Origin: Cyclostephanos tholiformis
Lineage: Eukaryota > Bacillariophyta > Thalassiosirophyceae > Thalassiosirales > Thalassiosiraceae
DNA: 12,640 nucleotides
Assembly: GCA_036939975.1 (NCBI GenBank)
Contig: JALLPB010000831.1
Span: forward strand, 1 to 12,640
Reading direction: 5' to 3'
Shown one piece after another: positions 7,318-12,640 of this stretch (positions are counted from its first letter, which is position 1; every line of letters begins with the position of its first letter). The notes beneath the pieces were generated by a model. That model was not told the origin of the DNA, searched no databases, and was given only the letters and a program-made list of their open reading frames with translations. The position numbers and the translations under genes were made by a program.

Positions 7318-8009
7318 TAGAATCCATCGGCGAGGAATACGATGTTTCTATCAGAGAGCCCGATGTGACTCTCGGTATCACTGTTTTCTTACCGGGCACG
7401 AGCGTATTGGGCATCGGCCCGAAGCTCGATGACTACGAATCAACGTTAGATGTTTTGTTAGAAATGAATCAGCTCGTCATCGGGTTCAATCGCCTTAGCC
7501 CGAATATCCTCCATTCTCAAATGAGTCACGACATGATGGCGAAGCGTGTACCCGAAACGGTGACTGCCATTCTCGATCTCGGTAAGTATCCGCATCTCCA
7601 GAACGAGAGGGGATATAGCATCGTTGGGCATTCGTTGGGGGGGAAAGTCGCGTTGATGATCGCCGCGAAGTTCGACAGAGATAATGTCATCAGGGTCATA
7701 GCGCTCGATCCGGTCGATGATATGGATCCACAATTCACCAATACCCCCCCGACGATAAACCTGGATGGCGCGTCATCTCGAATTTACCTCAGGCAAAGTG
7801 CCCGAGGAAGTTTCGTGACCCCTCCCACCGGACGGAATGCAGCGGCGATCAGGGATGCGTTTCCAAACGTGTTCGAGGATGATGCTCAGTTCGTGATAGA
7901 TGCAAAGGCTTATCACATGTCATACAGGGACGAAACGAACGAGGCGAGTGTGAAAACTCGGAAGGAAGTGCACAAGTCAATTCGCGACTTGTTCAATATT
8001 ACACATTGA
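7318..8009 (+). pseudogene. Alpha/beta hydrolase gene, 3' fragment with catalytic domain (chlorophyllase-like)
   Basis: Continues the frame of 1566-1671 and ends at TGA 8007-8009. In the uninterrupted 265-aa protein the nucleophile elbow is GHSLGG with S141. D166 in ALDPVDD is the probable catalytic Asp, and H235 in YHMSY the probable catalytic His. An oxyanion-type VFLPGTS strand lies near the start of the fold. The GHSxGG...DPVD arrangement resembles chlorophyllase-type hydrolases, but chlorophyllases usually have Arg where this has Leu (GHSRGG), so the substrate is unknown; a lipase or esterase is equally possible. The domain itself carries no stop or frameshift, so the break is only the upstream insertion. 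From ATG 7299 in the LTR the frame gives a 236-aa protein starting MLHQQ that lacks the signal anchor. Converges with the minus-strand gene ending at 8165. Confidence 0.85.
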
Positions 8010-8164
8010 ACGCCGGACAAAATATAGGCTTAGTGATACAATAATGAAATCGTGGTCAGATATCCGAGGGGACACTGCTCGAATCCGTTGAGGTCATAAC
8101 TAGCTTGTATATTCGCTTCAACCCTTCCAACGCAACTATCTATAAGCTATCGTCTTCGCCATCA
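8010..8164. other. Convergent intergenic spacer
   Basis: 155 bp between two tail-to-tail genes, so both 3' ends should lie here. An AATAATGAAA stretch near 8040 is a possible polyadenylation region for the plus-strand gene. No RNA gene seen. Confidence 0.4.
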
Positions 8165-8167
8165 TCA

Positions 8168-8206
<39 letters not shown>

Positions 8207-10165
8207 TCCACTATCATCCTCCTCCTCCTCCTCCGAAGATGATGATTCATCAGCCGATGGCAACGTGAAGTTTGAAAAATTATTTTCTGGTGATGTCTCT
8301 GCTTTGTCATCCTGTCCATTATTTGGACGCAGAACGTTAGTGACGATATTCATAATCACATTACGATCATTGTTTTCGCTGTCATTGCCATCGAATCGTT
8401 CATCATCAACTCCTTGCGATCCCCCAAATCCATCACTGTACGAGTCGTCATCACCAAAACTCCATTTACTATTTGGAGTGGCAGCAGTGGCACGATTGAG
8501 TATCCGCTCTTCTGCTTGGATAATACCAGCGAGAAATTGACTCTCTCCCTCGGAGTTGCCGTTGTCATGGATGGCGGAGGTGTCATTGATTTGGCGAGTA
8601 GATTCCAGGGGCTCGTTGTCAGTAGAGGATGTAGAGTTCTCTCCTGCCAAAGAAGTGGGCTCTGCGCCCAGCAATGCGAGCAATTCATTGGTTGCATGTG
8701 GATCATGGTCTTGCGTTTTTAAGGATGGTGGTGGACAAAAATCTAAGCCCGTGGCGTTTTTCCGCCGTTCAGTTTCGTTGGATAGATGATGCATTCCATA
8801 ATAATGACCATCACGACGTTGTTCGTGAGAAGGAGCCGGCAGTTCAATATTTCCAACGTCTCCTTGGATCACTGGCGCTCCCTCCTTGCCACGCCACTTC
8901 GTTGGGTCGTCACGACCATCACCTGCGCGGTAATCGATGACGCCGCCATCATCATCCCCTCCTTCTTCGTCGCTATCTTCCTCCTCGTCGTAAAATTCTC
9001 TTGGATCGTACTCGTTGGACTGGAAGAACGTTATGCCCTCCCTACTAGTACTCCCCACGCCGGCGGCGGCATTGCCGTTATTCCGTACATTATTCGCGGA
9101 ATGCTCATCGTCGTCATGCAGATGTCGCTTTCGTGATGGTAGTGGGCCATCGACATCCATCCGTCCCCTTCCACGATCGTCGTCGTCGACATATCGACGT
9201 TGCCGATGAATGTCGCCTCCTCCCCCCGCGGCGTTGTTCCCAAGATTATGGCGGTCGTGTCCACTATCGCGCTCGCGTCCACCGCGACCGTCATCTTCAC
9301 CACCGTAATGACGCCCTTGGAATACTCCCCGACGTGGTGAGTCGATGTCATCTTTGTCACTCCCGCGGTATTCCTCCCCCGCGTGGTAGGTTGCCCCCCG
9401 AGCGACACCTTCCCCTCCCCCGACTCCTACCCACCCCCCCACCGAGCCACCCCCAACGCCGTAATACCTCCGTTCCAACTCCCCCGGCTGTAATGGCCTC
9501 GATCGATACGTCGCCCCGTGGCCGTTGTTCTCGTACTCGCGCATCCGACGTCTCCTTTCGTCCGGATGGGGCGGTGCCACCCTCGACGGTATACGAAACT
9601 TGGTTGCCAGTACCCTCCTCATGCCCGCGGACGATGATCCCGCTCCTAACACCCCGAACTTCGTCGACGCGGTAATCTGCCGACCGTCGTTCCGCCGGGG
9701 GTCGGAATCGTCCCCACCGACGCCCTCCCCACCGACGCCGTCTCCCCCAATTCCACGGCCACCGCCACCGCGATATTCGTCGCACATGGGGGGGACAATC
9801 CACGGTCCCTCCACCTGTATCAGATACCTCTCGCTCTCCAGCTCGTCGACATCGCGATTTATCAGCCCATTCACCTCTACGCGACTAAGGTCCAATGCGT
9901 CCAATGCCGCCCCCCCGCCCATCCTCGGATTGGCATCGTACAGGAAGCACGACGTCCCGATGATAACGACCCTGCCGTCCTTCCACGATTTCTTCTTCCT
10001 CGTCTTCTGATGCGTGTACAGTGCGCGCAGTTGGACCCTGCCGCCGGCACCGCCGCTACCGCCGCCGCAGTCGTCATAGTCGACTCGTCCGCCGATGCAC
10101 GCGGGATGACGACGGCGATCGGTCGGGGGGGGATGCGAACGATGGGCTCCGGGATGACACAATGT

Positions 10166-10216
<51 letters not shown>

Positions 10217-10516
10217 GTCGGATCGATTCGCATCGTCGTCCCGCCGTCGACGATGATACGGCTCGAGGGCGGACCGCTCCTCTTCCCCATGGGAGGGAGG
10301 ACGATGATCATCTCTCCTCCCGTTATCCCCCCCCGCACTCCTTCGGCCGTCGTCGCGGTCGTCGTCGCGCCGTCCTACGTCTCCAATTCCTCCCCCCCCT
10401 CGGGTAACATCGGGCCGGTGGGAGTACGTTGTCGCCCGCGCTATATAGCCGACGTCGACGTCGACGTCGCCGTCGCCGCCGCCGTAGGGGTTGCGAACCG
10501 ACGACGTCGCCGTCAT
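8165..10516 (-). CDS. DUF2439 (Mte1/Dbl2/ZGRF1 N-terminal-like) protein, probable recombination-repair factor
   Basis: This is a 783-aa protein, starting at ATG 10516-10514 in an ACAATGACG context. Residues 1-160 are Arg/Asp/Gly-rich with a run of about 17 Ser. Residues about 161-240 hold the only clear domain: RVQLRALYTHQKTRKKKSWK, DGRVVI, CFLYDANPRM, LSRVEV and LESERYLIQVEG. The LYTxQKTxKxxxWxDG start and the LESxRYLIxVE end are hallmarks of DUF2439. That domain is found in budding-yeast Mte1 and fission-yeast Dbl2, which act with Mph1/Fml1-type helicases on D-loops, and at the N-terminus of the helicase ZGRF1. No helicase motifs are present, so it resembles the stand-alone fungal form. A small conserved-looking patch (MRRVLATKFRIPSR, about 297-312) follows. 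The rest is disordered and charged, ending in a Glu run and an Asp tail encoded by a (GAT)n microsatellite. Probably nuclear. The domain call is strong; the repair role is inferred. Confidence 0.82.
8171..8206. repeat. (ATC)12 microsatellite encoding a poly-Asp tail
   Basis: Twelve uninterrupted ATC units, read on the minus strand as GAT codons at the C-terminus of the DUF2439 protein. Length is likely to vary among alleles by slippage without shifting the frame. Confidence 0.9.
10167..10215. repeat. (GAC)n microsatellite encoding a poly-Ser run
   Basis: About 16 uninterrupted GAC/CGA units. On the minus strand they are read as TCG codons, giving the Ser run near residues 102-118 of the DUF2439 protein. 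Pure single-codon repetition points to slippage expansion. Confidence 0.9.
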
Positions 10517-10944
10517 TGTTTTTGTTCGCTTTCAAGAGAAAAAAAAATTCTCACACCATAAAATTTTCCAAGTATTGTATCAACCTCAAGAGGGTTGGGG
10601 TGCGTGGGAATACTAGAAAATTTGAGACGCGCGCCCGAAAAGAGAAATGTAGGCGCAGCCCGCATACACGCCAGTACCTAGGTACCTAGTTAAACTAGTT
10701 GTGGACGAACTTATCGTCGCTTCCATTGTTGGCATGCGATGACTTGATGAGAAAACGAACCAAGCAATATGCGGCTCGGTCAGCTCTCACTGTTGATGTT
10801 TAACGTTGGCCCAAGACGGCGGAAAGTTCATTTATTACCAATAATTATGAAATGTTCAATTTCAAGCAAGTTGGGGAAAGTGATGATGTGACGAAAATTT
10901 ATGCGTGCTAATTTTTGTTATCGGACTTGAGTACGTGTACAATT
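10517..10944. other. Intergenic region between the two minus-strand genes
   Basis: 428 bp that should hold the promoter and leader of the DUF2439 gene (right to left) and the 3' UTR of the MORN gene. I see a nine-A run near 10541, a 12-bp palindrome GTACCTAGGTAC at 10674-10685 with a nearby CTAGT...ACTAG pair, and an ACCAATAA (CCAAT-like) motif near 10838. No tRNA or coding region is supported. Confidence 0.45.
10674..10685. repeat. 12-bp palindrome GTACCTAGGTAC
   Basis: A perfect palindrome about 160 bp upstream of the DUF2439 start codon, followed by CTAGTTAAACTAG, whose CTAGT and ACTAG arms are also complementary. It could be a regulator-binding site; no function is known. Confidence 0.4.
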
Positions 10945-12135
10945 TTAGGAAATTGGGAAAACGAGCTTGCCGTGACAATACACACATCGACTGCTCGTGC
11001 CATTAGCAAAAATCAACAAGCCCTCGCCGTGTCGAACGTCGTCCGACCACGTTCCACTGTACACGTTTCCATTGGCGTACCTGAGCACGCCCCGTCCGTG
11101 CTTTTTATTATGCGCGAAGTCGCCGGAGTACACCTCCGTACCGCCCTTCATGGTCAGCGTTCCCTTGCCGCTATGGTGGTTGCGATGCCACGTGCCGTTG
11201 TAGACGTCGTCGTTGGCGTAAACCATGGAGCCGTATCCGTGCTTGTCATTCTGATGCCACTCGCCGGTGTATACGCCCAGGTCTCGGGGGTACCAACACT
11301 TGCCTTGGCCCTGTCGCATGTTGTTGACGAATTCGCCGGAGTATTGGCATCCGTTGGGGTAGGTCATGATGCCCCGGCCGTGTCGGTGGCCGGTTATGAC
11401 GTGACGTTCGCCGAGGTAGCATTCCTCGGAATCCCCCCTCTTGGTGGTGGTTATGAAGATGCCGAGCTTGGCCTCTTGTAGGCGAGTGGTAGAGCGGGCG
11501 ACCCGACTCGATACTAACGACGGCGCGAAAAGAGGATTCGTGCCATGTTCGTACGATGAGAGCGTGGAGGTGGTGGAGTTACCACAGTCACCACTAACAA
11601 TTCGTTCATTTCGCGTGAACGGTAGAGGGGGGATTGACACGCGATGTCGAGCTTGGTGGGATATGTACATCTTTTCCCCCTGGTGGCTATCCTCGGGCAA
11701 AGTCGAGAACGTCGACATTGATGAGGATATGTCGATGGCGTGTGCGGGAGGGAGCATCACACACCTTGGAATCGGATTGGCCTCGTCCTTCCTCTTGTTT
11801 TTCCTGCCATCGTCGGACAGGGATATTCGCGACGCAAATACCGGCGGGGAGGTGTTAACAATCGGGCAATTCCTGGTAACACTGCCTGCGGAGCATAAGA
11901 TTACCTTGGCGTGATGGGATGATGTTATAGCTCGATCATCAGGGGAACTTGTATATTGCACTGGCGAAACAGATGTTAACTCGGTTGCTGCTGACATGAC
12001 GATGGAAGAAGAGACGAAGGTCTCGGTAGTGGCTTTGAGCCTCTTCAATGAAGGTACCGAAGTTGACGAGGATGACGATGGGCTGGACGATGTCATGAAA
12101 TCTATGGAGGAAATTCTTTTCTTTAATGGAGCCAT
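10945..12135 (-). CDS. MORN-repeat protein
   Basis: This is a 396-aa protein, starting at ATG 12135-12133 in an ideal ACCATGG context; the stop is TAA 10947-10945. Residues 1-235 are Ser/Thr-rich and probably disordered, with a basic patch (RKNKRKDE, about 111-118) that could be a nuclear signal. From about residue 240 to the end lie six MORN repeats on the pattern YxGxxxxxxxHGxGxxxYxNG, for example VYTGEWHQNDKHGYGSMVYA and VYSGDFAHNKKHGRGVLRYA. The first (YLGERH...) and the last are less regular. MORN arrays bind phospholipids or act as scaffolds, for example in lipid kinases, junction proteins and protist cytoskeletal proteins. No kinase, SET or other catalytic domain accompanies them, so the role is open: a membrane-associated scaffold is the best guess. 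No signal peptide or membrane segment. Confidence 0.88.
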   Translation of the reverse strand: MAPLKKRISSIDFMTSSSPSSSSSTSVPSLKRLKATTETFVSSSIVMSAATELTSVSPVQYTSSPDDRAITSSHHAKVILCSAGSVTRNCPIVNTSPPVFASRISLSDDGRKNKRKDEANPIPRCVMLPPAHAIDISSSMSTFSTLPEDSHQGEKMYISHQARHRVSIPPLPFTRNERIVSGDCGNSTTSTLSSYEHGTNPLFAPSLVSSRVARSTTRLQEAKLGIFITTTKRGDSEECYLGERHVITGHRHGRGIMTYPNGCQYSGEFVNNMRQGQGKCWYPRDLGVYTGEWHQNDKHGYGSMVYANDDVYNGTWHRNHHSGKGTLTMKGGTEVYSGDFAHNKKHGRGVLRYANGNVYSGTWSDDVRHGEGLLIFANGTSSRCVYCHGKLVFPIS

Positions 12136-12640
12136 GGTTGATACGAGTTGATAGATTGGAAATTGTTTTCCAATGGAAACTGTGTCCCCAAGCCTAACAA
12201 AATGGGGATTGAGGGATGTGAAAATGAAGCATGATTTGCTATCGATTCGGCGCTAACTAAAACATGTGCGTCATTTTATTGCGATACATCGCAACAGCCT
12301 CTTGTACAACCGATTGACGGTTGATGTCTGAATGTTCAATGTTCACGGCATATCTGATCTTTATGATATATAGAAATGATTTTAGAGTAGCCGATGGCTA
12401 ACCATACTTTTGAATAGGCTGTGTATAGTACATCGAAACAGCCTTATTCGATGGACGCGAACAAAATAAGATCTCCATGTGGCTGTACTAATGATGTCAG
12501 CAGTGTCACTTTTCCTACCTACATACGCAATGTTCTCCGCCCATCATGATTTGAATTTGAACGGAAAACAATCTCGGCCGACTACTACCATACTACAACT
12601 ACCGTAAAAACCGGGGATTAAGGGACAGCTAATGTTCCAG
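12136..12640. other. Upstream region of the MORN gene
   Basis: 505 bp without a supported gene or RNA. It presumably includes the MORN promoter (read right to left). Two short inverted repeats occur: GCGAT-AC-ATCGC at 12281-12292, and CATCGAA/TTCGATG with a 9-nt loop at 12431-12453. Both overlap a 15-bp near-identical direct repeat (12286-12300 and 12430-12444). No TATA box could be assigned. Confidence 0.45.
12431..12453. repeat. Short hairpin, 7-bp stem and 9-nt loop
   Basis: CATCGAA pairs with TTCGATG around ACAGCCTTA. It shares ACATCGxAACAGCCT with 12286-12300, where another small palindrome lies. Could be a protein-binding pair upstream of the MORN gene, or chance. Confidence 0.35.

Noticed and set aside
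7258..7432. C-terminal extension of Gag-Pol beyond the N
   Set aside because: The gap length is wrong. The extension reads U5 and host sequence out of the hydrolase frame.
9133..10010. Plus-strand frames opposite the DUF2439 gene
   Set aside because: Pro/Arg/Ser-rich mirror images of the minus-strand Gly/Arg/Asp coding sequence, with no domain match.
10167..10215. Trinucleotide run as part of a CRISPR-like array
   Set aside because: A simple microsatellite without unique spacers, in a eukaryotic coding region.
10517..10944. Possible tRNA or snoRNA in the intergenic region
   Set aside because: No cloverleaf, A/B boxes or C/D boxes could be found by eye.
10915..11481. 188-aa plus-strand frame opposite the MORN repeats
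   Set aside because: The repetitive Val/Ala pattern follows the MORN period on the other strand, which has clear repeat consensus and a proper start.

Overview
This looks like a nuclear contig of a microbial eukaryote, most likely a diatom or another stramenopile. The signs are intron-less genes packed on both strands, good ATG contexts (ACCATGG, TCCATGGCG, ACAATGACG), Asp- and Ser-rich low-complexity proteins written with GAC/GAT/TCG codons, and a Copia retrotransposon whose protease, integrase and RT blocks resemble those of diatom-type Copia elements. The taxonomic call is inference; no rRNA or tRNA gene is present to anchor it.

Layout, left to right. (1) An upstream region, then a 287-aa acidic protein with one CS (p23/HSP20-like) domain of CacyBP/SIP type (440-1303, +). 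(2) A gene for a membrane-anchored, chlorophyllase-like alpha/beta hydrolase, cut after codon 35 by an LTR retrotransposon. The 5' piece is 1566-1671 and the 3' piece 7318-8009. (3) The retrotransposon (1672-7312) has TGTTG...CAACA LTR ends, a 5-bp target-site duplication GACGG, LTR portions identical over all 126 comparable bases, and one long Gag-Pol frame (zinc knuckle, protease, integrase, RT, RNase H) with no internal stop. The 3' LTR carries a one-N assembly gap that replaces about 175 bp. (4) Two minus-strand genes follow. One encodes a 783-aa disordered protein with a DUF2439 domain, as in Mte1/Dbl2 and the ZGRF1 N-terminus, implying a role in recombination repair (8165-10516). The other encodes a 396-aa protein with six C-terminal MORN repeats (10945-12135).

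The main discovery is the apparent priming system of the retrotransposon. The sequence directly after the 5' LTR, where a tRNA-binding site is expected, does not look like a tRNA complement. It is instead a perfect 22-nt reverse complement of a segment inside the LTR (1872-1893). The geometry is what self-priming needs, as known for the Tf1/sushi group of the other LTR superfamily (Ty3/Gypsy), but here in a Copia element. The Gag-Pol frame also runs on through U3 of the 3' LTR, and its stop codon sits inside the same priming segment, so one short stretch would serve as protein terminus, primer and probable RNA 5' end.

The insertion looks very young: removing the element and one TSD copy gives back an uninterrupted 265-codon hydrolase frame. 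U5 also supplies an ATG in frame with the downstream hydrolase fragment, so transcription from the 3' LTR could yield a soluble, anchor-less enzyme.
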